Origin: a virus
Length of the DNA: 64,000 bases
Virus record (IMG/VR): IMGVR_UViG_3300040801_001572
Coordinates: 50,655-114,654 of that record
Direction: 5' to 3' (one strand)
In this document: piece after piece, positions 8,930-17,841 of the stretch
Layout of the letters: every line of letters begins with the position of its first letter
How positions within the stretch are numbered: the first letter of the stretch is position 1
Translations under genes and position numbers: made by a program
Notes under the pieces: generated by a model
What the model saw: the letters and a program-made list of their open reading frames with translations, nothing else
The model's database searches: none
What the model was told of the DNA's origin: nothing

Positions 8930-9000
8930 AGATAAACCAACGAGCTTGCGAGTTAGGGATAGATACCATATCTTCGAGAGCAGCTTCGCTGCCTCGATTA
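8930..9000 (+). promoter_or_regulatory. Structured 5' leader of the 9021 gene
   Basis: A perfect 11-bp helix AAGATATGGTA (8930-8940) / TACCATATCTT (8964-8974) encloses about 23 nt. It is followed by a hairpin GCAGC-TTCG-CTGC near 8980. The ribosome site GGGAG (9008-9012) comes right after. This is a plausible translational control element; no known riboswitch is recognised. Confidence 0.5.
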
Positions 9001-9020
9001 ACTATTAGGGAGTAACAGTT

Positions 9021-9314
9021 ATTTCTAAACAATCTCGAGTTATGCTAGGGCAAGTTCTGAGTATTGCAAAGACAATAGGGTACTCAGATACAATTCAACG
9101 TTTCGTAATTAATGAACTTCGCAAAGATCTCAGTGATGATTGTGCGAGTGTTTGTAAGAAATGTGGCAGGAAAATATATCAGGTAGTGCTACAGAGCTAT
9201 GTGAATCAATTGCCAAGAAAAAAGCGCATCTGTTCCCAGTGCGCTCATTTAAAAGATGATTTTAAACCCAACTGCACATATCAAGCAGCTTGGGATAAAA
9301 ATGTCAAGGTGTAG
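9021..9314 (+). CDS. Small zinc-ribbon protein
   Basis: The safe ATG at 9042 gives 90 aa with two CxxC pairs (CKKCGRK at about 38-44 and CSQC at about 64-67), a likely zinc ribbon of the DNA/RNA-binding or transcription-cofactor type. The only good ribosome site, GGGAG at 9008-9012, sits 8 nt before an in-frame ATT at 9021 (then SKQSRVM). I therefore suspect a rare ATT start giving 97 aa. The 3' end converges on the minus-strand gene at 9304. Function unknown. Confidence 0.6.
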   Translation: MSKQSRVMLGQVLSIAKTIGYSDTIQRFVINELRKDLSDDCASVCKKCGRKIYQVVLQSYVNQLPRKKRICSQCAHLKDDFKPNCTYQAAWDKNVKV

Positions 9315-9810
9315 GTAACTTCTTATACACTTTCTTAAATAGCTTTTCGGCTTCTGGTGGGAATTGTGCTAGGGCTGGCTGAAATGGCTTGAGCCATACA
9401 CGACGAATATCACTGCCTACTGATTCAAATGTGACACAGCCTGAATGTTTCTGCATGTACATGGTCACAAATGCACTGATTCTCAAATCCACTGCACCCA
9501 CAACTTCATCCTCAAATTGCTCACTGAAATGATCCCAGTGAGCTAACCACTTGACTTCTCCTCTCTGCACAATTGCTTGTGTGAATTTTACCTGGCCGGT
9601 ATTTTCTTCTAGATACACATCTGTTGATACTTCAGTGATTGTGTTGAGAAATTGTGGCTCCGAATGGTAAAATGGTTCCTGGAGGAACGGTAGCCATTGT
9701 ATGTTTTGTGCGTCTAGTACACGAGTAAGATCATATACCCAGTTTAGCTTAGGGTATCTTGTGTATGCTTCTCTATCTATGCGGGGAAAATCATATTCTA
9801 GGTAATTCAT
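9304..9810 (-). CDS. Hypothetical protein in the hub operon
   Basis: 168 aa, third gene of a minus-strand operon whose first gene is gp26-like, with stop-start overlap (TAATG) at 9810. It is rich in aromatic residues and begins MNYLEYDFPRIDREAYTRYP. No domain recognised. Context suggests a role in baseplate hub or tail assembly, but this is inference only. Confidence 0.6.
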   Translation of the reverse strand: MNYLEYDFPRIDREAYTRYPKLNWVYDLTRVLDAQNIQWLPFLQEPFYHSEPQFLNTITEVSTDVYLEENTGQVKFTQAIVQRGEVKWLAHWDHFSEQFEDEVVGAVDLRISAFVTMYMQKHSGCVTFESVGSDIRRVWLKPFQPALAQFPPEAEKLFKKVYKKLPTP

Positions 9811-10028
9811 TACATGTACTCCCTTCCGTCTCCGCTCATTTTCTGTAGTGTCTTGTTGATCATTGTGATTATCTTTTTGCGGCTGATGTGATCAATTGCC
9901 CACGCTTGATCCCAGGTCACTCCGCCTCTCATCCAGTAACATATATCAATAATCTGCTGGGTCAGTGCATTTGTGTCTCGATCTAAATCTTTAATGAACT
10001 CGGAAATCTCTTCAGGACTTCTGGTCAT
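9810..10028 (-). CDS. Small baseplate hub assembly protein (gp51-like?)
   Basis: 72 aa with the pattern IIDICYWMRGGVTWDQAW followed by a basic helix, seen in short proteins next to gp26 homologues in T4-like phages. The nearest functional guess is the hub assembly catalyst role of T4 gp51. It overlaps both neighbours by TAATG. The family assignment is from memory of gene order, not from a search. Confidence 0.5.
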   Translation of the reverse strand: MTRSPEEISEFIKDLDRDTNALTQQIIDICYWMRGGVTWDQAWAIDHISRKKIITMINKTLQKMSGDGREYM

Positions 10029-10870
10029 TAAGACCCCATAAAAAAATTTACAGGATTAAAGTCCACTGTAGATTTCCACTTGTGCTCGCACTTTTCACAT
10101 GTAGCATCAAAATCTTTGCGCACACCGATTGAATTAATGCTAGAAATAAGATTGTCTACAGCTTTGTAGGTTTTCTTATCGAGGTTAGCCATATATTCGT
10201 CTATGTGTGCTCGTTCTGTTACTTCCACTCCGTCTGGTGTAACAATTTTCTGAATGCTGTTGATTAACAGCTCGATGTTTGTTTCTGATATCTTTTGATA
10301 GCTCTTAGAGAACAGAGCAAGTCTAGTGTCTTCGTCTATGTTTTCTTTTGCAAACACTTTGCTGGCTTTGATCTGTTCAAACTGAATTTTAAGGGCACTT
10401 ACGCCGTCTTTATACGTGTACGGTCTTACGTATATGACTACCCCGCTCTCTGTGTGAACTGTGTATTCTGGGTCTAAATGATCCATTTGTGCCAAGTTTA
10501 CACTGAGGTCAACGGTGTAAGTATTTTCGTGCTGACAGTTCGGACAAGGAGTTTTGATTTCCAAATCCTCTGCATATGTAGCGTGTCGAATACCAATCAT
10601 AATAGCATCAACGTCGTTTGCCAGTAGCTGCTTTGGGTCTTTGATGCTAGGTGCACAGCTTTTGATAATATCTAGGATAGCATCGCCGTTAAGTAGTGCA
10701 TCTGGATTTTTAGTGATCATTTCATCACGTGCTGTCATTGGCATGATGCCAATTTCGCCTGAATCATTGAAGTCCACTACATCCGAGCCATAGTAGTTTG
10801 TGCCACTAGGCAAGCCGATGTAGATCTTTGTTGTCCTGAAATACTGTTGTAGCGGATTAGCTTCAGACAT
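10028..10870 (-). CDS. 26: Baseplate hub protein gp26-like
   Basis: 280 aa with two cysteine pairs that mark the gp26-type family: PCPNCQHENTYTVDL at about residue 107 and TCEKCEHKWKSTVDF near the C-terminus, the latter followed by the family's NPVNFF ending. T4 gp26 (208 aa) acts in central hub assembly. It is the first gene of a minus-strand operon with GGAGACTGCGAA before the ATG and a late promoter at about 10910. Confidence in the family is good, in the exact T4 equivalence moderate. Confidence 0.75.
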   Translation of the reverse strand: MSEANPLQQYFRTTKIYIGLPSGTNYYGSDVVDFNDSGEIGIMPMTARDEMITKNPDALLNGDAILDIIKSCAPSIKDPKQLLANDVDAIMIGIRHATYAEDLEIKTPCPNCQHENTYTVDLSVNLAQMDHLDPEYTVHTESGVVIYVRPYTYKDGVSALKIQFEQIKASKVFAKENIDEDTRLALFSKSYQKISETNIELLINSIQKIVTPDGVEVTERAHIDEYMANLDKKTYKAVDNLISSINSIGVRKDFDATCEKCEHKWKSTVDFNPVNFFMGS

Positions 10871-10900
10871 TTCGCAGTCTCCAAAAAGGTAGATAAATAA

Positions 10901-10925
10901 TAAACTACGACTATTTATCTACGTA
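10901..10925. promoter_or_regulatory. Divergent late promoters
   Basis: AGATAAATA on the plus strand (10902-10910) and AGATAAATAG on the minus strand (10913-10923) form an inverted pair between the gp26 operon and the tape measure gene. Each drives one direction. Confidence 0.75.
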
Positions 10926-10945
10926 TTTAATGGTGGAAACAAAGA

Positions 10946-13012
10946 GTGGCTGATGGAGTAATTATTGAGGGCTATGGCCCCGGCGCGAAGCAGTGGGCAA
11001 CTGAAGCTACTCAGGCTCAGGTACTAGCGACCCTGCAAAAGCTAGGCAGGCTTTCAGAAGACCAAATCAAAGAGATCAAAAAGGCAGCAGATGCCCAGTC
11101 TCCTGACGAATTGTTTAAAGGTGTCAAAAAAGAAGCAGACGAGCTAGACGAAGCTTTAGACGAACTAGAAAGTAGTACTAAAGGTCAAACCAAAGCCACA
11201 AAAGCAGCCACAAAAGAAACCAAAAACTATGCCGCAGCATTAGGTAAGTCTCTGCAAGAAACTGGTATTGCTACAGCAGCAACACTGGCAGCAGCAGGCA
11301 CAGCATTCGCAGTTGGAGCAGCAGATCAGCTGCAGATGTACCTACAATTAAATGCAGCAGGTATGAATTTAACTAGTTCAGTCGACGGAGTTCGCTCAGG
11401 GCTAGAAACATTTGCACGTTCAGCAGAAACAGCAGAATTAAGATTTGCTGATCTAGCAGATCTACAGCAACGTTACGGCAACGTACTAAACCTGTACGGT
11501 GTGCAACAGTTTGCTCGTGATTCTCAGCAACTAAACAATCAATTGAGTGTGCTAGGTTTTACTAGCCAAGAAACAGCAGAGTTCTTGTCTAGCTATGCAG
11601 AACAACAGCGTTTCTTTAGTCTCCAAGAACAGCTAGGCTCCCAAGAAAACATTAGACGAATAAACGAGTCTGCAAAAAGCTTAGATTCGTGGAGTAAGGT
11701 ACTAGGTCGTTCCAGAACAGAGTTGTTAGATGATATCAAAGAAAGCCAGCAATCTAGTATAAATGTAGCAGGTTTCATTGCACAGCAGCTTGCAGGCGGA
11801 AACAACGATATTAAACAAGCAATGGCCGAAGTAGCCATCGGATTTGGTGATGCCGGTCAAGACGTAGCAGAATTATTTGCAGCTAGGGCAGCAGCAGAAG
11901 CTCCGATATTTCAACAATTAGCGATTACTGCACCTGATGCACTTAATGCATTATTAGATATGCGTGAGCAGGTCAGAAACGGAGTAATACCTACCACAGA
12001 AGAAATGGCGAGAGTTACTTCGCTGGTAACTGATGCATCTATCACCTCAGCAAAGGCTATGGGTCCGTTGGGCGACGAAGCTATGGCAACTATTTTAAGT
12101 ATGCAGAGGGCTAACGCAAATATAACGAAACGAGCAGAAATAGAAGCGAAAGAACAAGACAAAGCACTAGGTGCGCTTGCTGAGACAGCTAATGCTGTAA
12201 CTAATGTTCAGGGTTCATTTGAAAGATCAGAGGCAAAAGCAGTCGGCACAGAAGAGTCGATGGACATTATAACTCGACAGTTAGATAAACTAGCTAACGA
12301 AGTGTTGGCACCTCAAAAGCTAGCTGAGATAACAGATAACATCGGTGAAGCAGGCGCAGACCTAATTTCAGCATTAGATGGTACTGCAAACGGATTGTTA
12401 GATCTGGCCAACGATATTATCAGTCCAGACTACAGTACAGGCGAAATAATTGCTGCTGGTCTTGCAGGAATGTTCCTGAGTACCACGGTAGTAAAAGCAG
12501 CAGGTAGTGCTATTCTCGGCGGATTAGGAAAGTTATTAGGAGTTAAGTCCTTAGGCGGTGCACTAAGTACTACCGGAGCGGCCGCTGGCGGCCTTAGTAC
12601 TGGCGCAGCTTTAGGAGTTGCAGGTGCAGGTATTGTAGGCTACGGTGCAGGCTCCCTCTTTAATACAGGGTACGAAAGATTAACTGGATCTTCTGTCGGT
12701 AGTGACTTGTTTGATTTCTTTACTGGTGGTAGCCAAGAAGCGCAAGTGGCTGCAATGCTATCTTCATCTAACGTTAATGTGAGAAACTCACCTGGTGTAA
12801 TGCCTACTGATCAAGGAGCGTCAGTTAGTAAATCTACTCCTCCGACGTCGGCTAGCTTAACCACATCCTCTAGTCAAACCACAATGGACTCGATAAATAG
12901 CTTGATATCGGTTGTTCAAGAACAAACTTCTGCAGTACACAGATCAAATGAACAGCTAGACATGGCAGTAAGCCACCTCAAACAGATTAGAAGAAACACG
13001 GAAGATACTTAA
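10946..13012 (+). CDS. Tail tape measure protein
   Basis: 688 aa, starting at a GTG. Long Ala/Gln/Glu-rich helical stretches (residues 20-100 and 110-500) are followed by a glycine/alanine-rich hydrophobic segment (about 510-590, LAGMFLSTTVVKAAGSAILG) and a Ser/Thr-rich tail. This is the usual build of myophage tape measure proteins, equivalent to T4 gp29 (590 aa), which set tail length and pass through the membrane. It is in the position before gp20 and overlaps its start by TAATG. Confidence 0.8.
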   Translation: MADGVIIEGYGPGAKQWATEATQAQVLATLQKLGRLSEDQIKEIKKAADAQSPDELFKGVKKEADELDEALDELESSTKGQTKATKAATKETKNYAAALGKSLQETGIATAATLAAAGTAFAVGAADQLQMYLQLNAAGMNLTSSVDGVRSGLETFARSAETAELRFADLADLQQRYGNVLNLYGVQQFARDSQQLNNQLSVLGFTSQETAEFLSSYAEQQRFFSLQEQLGSQENIRRINESAKSLDSWSKVLGRSRTELLDDIKESQQSSINVAGFIAQQLAGGNNDIKQAMAEVAIGFGDAGQDVAELFAARAAAEAPIFQQLAITAPDALNALLDMREQVRNGVIPTTEEMARVTSLVTDASITSAKAMGPLGDEAMATILSMQRANANITKRAEIEAKEQDKALGALAETANAVTNVQGSFERSEAKAVGTEESMDIITRQLDKLANEVLAPQKLAEITDNIGEAGADLISALDGTANGLLDLANDIISPDYSTGEIIAAGLAGMFLSTTVVKAAGSAILGGLGKLLGVKSLGGALSTTGAAAGGLSTGAALGVAGAGIVGYGAGSLFNTGYERLTGSSVGSDLFDFFTGGSQEAQVAAMLSSSNVNVRNSPGVMPTDQGASVSKSTPPTSASLTTSSSQTTMDSINSLISVVQEQTSAVHRSNEQLDMAVSHLKQIRRNTEDT

Positions 13013-14715
13013 TGTCTTGGAAAAAACATTTTCGACCAGTCAACTCGGTGTTGCCTGCACAGTCTAGAAACATAGACAGCTCGTATGCTAGCGCAAGCAA
13101 GTACAATTCTTGGCTGCCGGAAGTGTATGCAGGTCCGCCTGACAGATTGCAGCGTTACAACATATACGAAACAATGAATCTGGACCATGAGATTCATGCA
13201 GCCCTAGACACTATTGCTGATTTTTCAACAGAAGAAGATAACGAGACTAAACTTCCGTTTGTGTTTGAGTGGGGTGATGATCCTACTCCGAACGAAATGC
13301 AAATCTTAGAAAAGAGTTTGCGTCAATGGTGTATTCTGAACGAATGGAACAAGCGTATCTGGAGTATGTTCCGCGGCGTATTAATGTACGGCGACCAGTT
13401 CTTTATTCGCGACCCCGAGTCTTACAAGCTATTCTGGTGCGATCCTAACAAGGTCATGAAAGTGATTGTCAATGAAAGCGAAGGCAAGAAAATCGAGCAG
13501 TATTATATGAAAGACCTCGATTTAAACCTTAAGGATCTTGTTGCAACTAGTATGCAGGGTGCAAACCAAGATCATTACGGATCTACTAGCTTGGTGTTTA
13601 GCCCACCGCTCAATGGCAACATGAACTATACGTCCACATATTACGCTACACCAGGTGGAGGCACAGACAGCTTCCAGACAGCAGACGAAGTAGCAGTAGA
13701 TGCTAACAATGTAGTACAGGTTACCATGAGTGACGGTATGAATGCTGCATGGCCATTTGGTCTTAGCATCCTCGAATACGTATATAAAGTATATAAGCAG
13801 AAAGAACTGCTAGAAGACAGCATCCTGATTTACAGAGTACACCGTGCACCAGAACGTCGTGTGTTCTTCATTGACGTGGGTAGCATGCCACCTAACAAGG
13901 CACAGCAATACCTAGAACGTATTCGCTACGAAGTACAGCAGAAGCGTATTCCTAGCCGCACAGGCGGCGGCCAGAACATTGTTGACTCTGCATACAATCC
14001 TATGAGTATGCTAGAAGACTATTTCTTTGCTGTAACAAGCGAAGGCCGCGGATCTAAAGTAGAAACACTACCAGGCGGCGAAAACTTAGGAGATATTGAC
14101 GACCTAAGATACTTTAACAACAAGATGCTACGTGCACTAGGTGTACCTAGCAGTTACTTGCCTACTGGTCCAGAAGATGGTACAGCAAGCTATAATGACG
14201 GCAGAGTAGGCACAGCGTTTATTCAAGAATTCCGCTTTGCTAAGGTGTGTGAGCGTTATCAAAGGCACATTATTAAGCCGCTTGACGAAGAATTTAAGTT
14301 GTTCCTAAAGAAACGTGGTGTACAGATTGATAACAGCTTGTTTGAGCTGAAGTTTACTCCTCCGCAGAGCTTTAGCGAATACAGACAGCTTGAGCTTGAT
14401 GCTGCACAAATCAATGTATTCGGTGCTATGTCCGAAGTGCCATATATTTCTAAGAGATTTGCACTAAAACGTTATCTCGGACTAAGTAACACTGAAGTTT
14501 CCGAAAACGAAAAACTTTGGAAAGAAGAAAAAGGCGATCAGCCTGCAGATGATGAACCAACAGGTAATGCTGCGTTAGGAGACATTGGCATTACACCGAG
14601 TGGCATAGATAACATGGCACCAGAGGGCGGGTTCGAGGATGCAGAAGATACAGAATCTGGCGCCGAAGAGTTAGATGTTAGTCAGGACGAAATTTCTAAT
14701 TTTGGAGAGGAATAA
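13012..14715 (+). CDS. 20: Portal protein gp20
   Basis: 567 aa (T4 gp20 is 524). It forms the dodecameric portal through which DNA is packaged and to which the neck attaches. Family-like segments include ALDTIADFSTEEDNE near 63, YVYKVYKQKELLEDSILIYRVHRAPERR in the middle, and the NKMLRALGVPSSYLP region near 370. The C-terminal 60 residues are acidic. It is followed by the core, protease, scaffold and capsid genes in T4 order. The stop overlaps the next start (TAATG). Confidence 0.93.
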   Translation: MSWKKHFRPVNSVLPAQSRNIDSSYASASKYNSWLPEVYAGPPDRLQRYNIYETMNLDHEIHAALDTIADFSTEEDNETKLPFVFEWGDDPTPNEMQILEKSLRQWCILNEWNKRIWSMFRGVLMYGDQFFIRDPESYKLFWCDPNKVMKVIVNESEGKKIEQYYMKDLDLNLKDLVATSMQGANQDHYGSTSLVFSPPLNGNMNYTSTYYATPGGGTDSFQTADEVAVDANNVVQVTMSDGMNAAWPFGLSILEYVYKVYKQKELLEDSILIYRVHRAPERRVFFIDVGSMPPNKAQQYLERIRYEVQQKRIPSRTGGGQNIVDSAYNPMSMLEDYFFAVTSEGRGSKVETLPGGENLGDIDDLRYFNNKMLRALGVPSSYLPTGPEDGTASYNDGRVGTAFIQEFRFAKVCERYQRHIIKPLDEEFKLFLKKRGVQIDNSLFELKFTPPQSFSEYRQLELDAAQINVFGAMSEVPYISKRFALKRYLGLSNTEVSENEKLWKEEKGDQPADDEPTGNAALGDIGITPSGIDNMAPEGGFEDAEDTESGAEELDVSQDEISNFGEE

Positions 14716-14927
14716 TGAAAGCTAGGGAAATGTTGGTGGAATTCTACGACATGGCCAACGATGATTTGGAGCAGTGGAATTACGACGATACACGCCGACC
14801 TAGATTGACCCTAGGGCAGTTGCATAAGATGAGACTTGCTAAGGATGCCGAGAGAGCAGATAAAGCAGATCATCTTGCATTTTTGCCTACCATGTACAAT
14901 CAAAGTACTGGTTTAGAGGGTGAATAA
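14715..14927 (+). CDS. Small prohead core protein (gp67 position)
   Basis: 70 aa, located exactly where T4 has gene 67. It starts MKAREMLVEFYDMANDDLEQ, so it carries an LVE triplet, the (L/I)xE type of site cut by the gp21 protease. In T4, gp67 is an internal core protein cleaved to peptides during head maturation. Similar N-termini are seen on many small late genes further along this window. Assigned by position and motif. Confidence 0.65.
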   Translation: MKAREMLVEFYDMANDDLEQWNYDDTRRPRLTLGQLHKMRLAKDAERADKADHLAFLPTMYNQSTGLEGE

Positions 14928-14978
14928 ACCCAGCTAAAAAATACAGTAAAACACAAACGAAATTTTACTGAACACCGC

Positions 14979-15025
14979 ATAAATATCACACAGGGTCGCA
15001 AAAACACCTTCTTTTTGACCCTTTT
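14979..15025 (+). terminator. Late box and terminator between core genes
   Basis: A CATAAATA late box (14979-14986) is followed by a stem GGGTC (14993-14997) / GACCC (15017-15021) and a T run. A second hairpin, CAGTAAAA/TTTTACTG, lies at about 14944-14970. Confidence 0.5.
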
Positions 15026-15107
15026 GCCCCTTCTTTTGTCTTTTTTCTATTAAATACTGTTAGATAATTTATGTATCTACATATTTCTATTAAGGAGACT
15101 GCAAGCA

Positions 15108-16040
15108 ATGTCACAACAATCAAAACTTGAGCAGATTCTTGATTTCCTAGTAAACGAGGAGACAGAAAAGGCTGAAGACCTACTGCATGATCTCGTTGTA
15201 GAAAAGGCCCGCAATATCTACGAAGAGCTAGTCAACGAAGAAGACGACGACGAAGCTGAGATGGACGAAGAGATGGAAGAGTCTATCGGCGGAGATATGA
15301 AGCAGGACTTTGTCGGCGAAATCGAGGCTGCAAAAGAAGACATCCAAGCTGACGAACTTCAAGACGGTCACGTAAGTGAAGACGAAGATGAAGACAGCGA
15401 TGACGAAGAAGAACATAGCGAACATGACTACGACGGCGACGGCGAACATGACGATCACGAAGAAGATCACATGGACGTTGAAGACAAAGTCGAAGATCTA
15501 GAAAAAGAGCTGGAAGAGCTACGCGCAGATTTCGAACGCCTAATGGCAGACGAAATGGAAGAGCCATACCACGATGAAGAAGATTTCAACATGGATATGG
15601 ACAGCGGCGAAGGCACAATGGGCGACATGGAAGACGAGATGCCAGAAGGCATGTACGAAGATGAAGCTCTTGAAGAAGCTACTAAGCTACAGCACGAAGT
15701 TCCAGGTACTGGACAGGAAACAGAGTCCGGTAAGCTAGCAGGAACAGGTGCACACTCCAAGACAGGTGCTACTGGTAAAGAAGCTCCGTATACAAATGCT
15801 CCTTCAAAGAGCGTAGACGGTTCTGATCCAGTTGATTTCACCAAAGGTACTGCACCAGAGGGCGGTAGCGCAGAATCAGCAAAAGATCACACACCTAGCT
15901 CAAACATCGACGAAAATCCGTCCGATGTTAGCCACGGTGAACAAACAGCTGAAGGCGACTTTGTAGGAACAGGTAAGGGGTCTAAGAAAGGTGCAACAAA
16001 CACCGATAGCCCACTTACTGATGCTCCTAAGAAGCCGTAA
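15108..16040 (+). CDS. Acidic prohead core protein
   Basis: 310 aa with an extremely acidic middle (Asp/Glu runs from about residue 40 to 190) and a Gly/Thr/Ser-rich C-terminal third with repeats of GTG(K/A)xSKxGA. It sits between portal and protease, where T4 has the acidic core proteins gp67 and gp68, and begins after a clear AAGGAG site. It probably fills the prohead core and is degraded by gp21, like the T4 counterparts; the sequence itself is too biased to prove homology. Confidence 0.65.
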   Translation: MSQQSKLEQILDFLVNEETEKAEDLLHDLVVEKARNIYEELVNEEDDDEAEMDEEMEESIGGDMKQDFVGEIEAAKEDIQADELQDGHVSEDEDEDSDDEEEHSEHDYDGDGEHDDHEEDHMDVEDKVEDLEKELEELRADFERLMADEMEEPYHDEEDFNMDMDSGEGTMGDMEDEMPEGMYEDEALEEATKLQHEVPGTGQETESGKLAGTGAHSKTGATGKEAPYTNAPSKSVDGSDPVDFTKGTAPEGGSAESAKDHTPSSNIDENPSDVSHGEQTAEGDFVGTGKGSKKGATNTDSPLTDAPKKP

Positions 16041-16051
16041 CGGTGAGGTAA

Positions 16052-16690
16052 GTGGTGGCGAACAAGCTGTATGAATACTTGAACTTTGATACTGCTCATT
16101 GTGTGTTGGAAGAATCTGACAACGGCAAGGGCGGAAAAGATCTTTTCATGAAAGGGATCTTTATTCAGGGTGACGTTCGTAATCAGAACCAGCGTGTTTA
16201 TCCACTGAGAGAGATCAATCAAGCAGTTAACATCATCAATGAGAAAATCAACGGTGGTGAACCTGTACTAGGTGAACTTGATCACCCTGAAGAGTTATCA
16301 ATCAACCTCGATCGTGTATCACACATGATCACTGAGATGTGGATGGATGGCAACGATGGGTACGGTAAGCTTAAGATTGTTCCTACTCCGTGCGGAGAAA
16401 TTGCAAGGACATTGCTACATTCGGGAGCGAAACTAGGTGTTAGCTCCCGTGGTTCTGGCAATGTTGATGACTCCGGTGCTGTGAGTGATTTCGAAATAGT
16501 CACAGTTGATATCGTAGCGCAACCGAGCGCGCCAGATGCTTATCCACGCACAATTTACGAGAGCCTATTTAACATGAAAGGTGGTTCTCAGATCTTAGAG
16601 ACAGCACGTGGTGTTGTCCATAATGATCCATATGCACAGAAACACTTACAGAAAGACATTATCAAGTTTATTAACGAACTTAAAATTTAA
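16052..16690 (+). CDS. 21: Prohead protease gp21
   Basis: Serine protease that matures the head by cutting capsid, core and internal proteins after (L/I)xE. The 212 aa length equals T4 gp21 (212). The family's catalytic segments are visible: a histidine in LGELDHPEEL (about residue 75) and a serine in LGVSSRGSG (about 130), then IVAQPSAPDAYPR. The start is one of two consecutive GTG codons at 16052/16055 after GAGG. The protein is important for the capsid-targeting hypothesis in this window. Confidence 0.93.
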   Translation: MVANKLYEYLNFDTAHCVLEESDNGKGGKDLFMKGIFIQGDVRNQNQRVYPLREINQAVNIINEKINGGEPVLGELDHPEELSINLDRVSHMITEMWMDGNDGYGKLKIVPTPCGEIARTLLHSGAKLGVSSRGSGNVDDSGAVSDFEIVTVDIVAQPSAPDAYPRTIYESLFNMKGGSQILETARGVVHNDPYAQKHLQKDIIKFINELKI

Positions 16691-16704
16691 GGGAGAAACT
16701 CAAG

Positions 16705-17826
16705 ATGCCAAAGGATATCAACAAAGTCTTGAGTGAGAGCGCAAGTCTAACAGAGGAGCAGCAGGCTCAGATTAGCGAAGCATGGGAAGCAAAGCTTGAA
16801 GAAGCTCGCGAAGAAGTTACAGCCCAGCTACGTGAAGAGTATGCAAAAAAGTACGAGCACGATAAAGGTGTTCTTGCTGAAGCAGTAGATCAGTTCCTCA
16901 CTGATAAGATTCGCGTTGAACTCGAAGAATTTGCCGAAGACAAGAAGGCACTTGTCGCAGAACGCATTGCGTACAAAGGCAAGATTACAGAACACACTGA
17001 GCTCCTAAACAAGTTCATCACAGAAGCAGTTGCAAAGGAAGTAAAAGAACTACATTCAGACAAGGCGCGCATGTCAGAGAGCATGAAGCAGCTTGAAAAT
17101 TTTGTTCTTAAGCAACTAGCAGAAGAGATTCGCGAATTCCGTTCGGATAAGCGCGAGCTTGTTGAGCAAAAAGTTAAGATGGTTGCAGAGGGCAAGGAGA
17201 AGTTGGCCGAAACCAAGAAGCAATTTATCAAACGTGCTGCTAAGGTTGTTGAAGAAAACATCAACAAGGTTCTTAGAACTGAAATTGATCAATTCAAAGA
17301 TGACATCAAGTTTGCACGTGAAAATGAGTTTGGTCGTCGCATGTTTGAGGCTTTCGTTGGCGAGTACATGACTTCACACCTAAATGAAGGTACTGAAGTT
17401 AGCAAGCTAGTTAAAGTTATCGAAGCGAAGGACGCAGAGATTAATGCATTGTCTACATCTGTTTCAGAGAAGGCGAAAATTGCAGAAGGTCTTGAGTCTC
17501 AGCTTAATGTGGCAAAAGATCGAATTAACAGAACTAAAGTAATGTCCGAACTACTGTCTCCACTTTCTAACGAAAAGAAAGCAGTAATGAAAGACTTACT
17601 TGAATCAGTACAGACACAAGATCTTGAAAAGCAGTACAACAAGTATCTACCTGCTGTACTAAACGAAACGGCTGTTCCTCAGAAGAAAGCAAAAACACTC
17701 ACAGAGAACAAAAAACTTTCTGAAAGAACAGGAAACAGGGCTACTGATAAAGCCCTCCAAGAGAGCATCGACAATGAGACCAAGTCTCAGCTTGACGAGA
17801 TTAGGGCTCTTGCAGGTTTAAAATAA
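16705..17826 (+). CDS. 22: Prohead scaffolding core protein gp22
   Basis: 373 aa, almost entirely helical, charged coiled coil (repeats of the type EEAREEVTAQLREEYAKKYE), lying between the protease and the major capsid gene as in T4. T4 gp22 (269 aa) is the main scaffold and is degraded by gp21 on maturation. The longer coil here may go with a larger head. GGGAG precedes the ATG. Confidence 0.9.
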   Translation: MPKDINKVLSESASLTEEQQAQISEAWEAKLEEAREEVTAQLREEYAKKYEHDKGVLAEAVDQFLTDKIRVELEEFAEDKKALVAERIAYKGKITEHTELLNKFITEAVAKEVKELHSDKARMSESMKQLENFVLKQLAEEIREFRSDKRELVEQKVKMVAEGKEKLAETKKQFIKRAAKVVEENINKVLRTEIDQFKDDIKFARENEFGRRMFEAFVGEYMTSHLNEGTEVSKLVKVIEAKDAEINALSTSVSEKAKIAEGLESQLNVAKDRINRTKVMSELLSPLSNEKKAVMKDLLESVQTQDLEKQYNKYLPAVLNETAVPQKKAKTLTENKKLSERTGNRATDKALQESIDNETKSQLDEIRALAGLK

Positions 17827-17841
17827 TAGGAGAATAAAACA

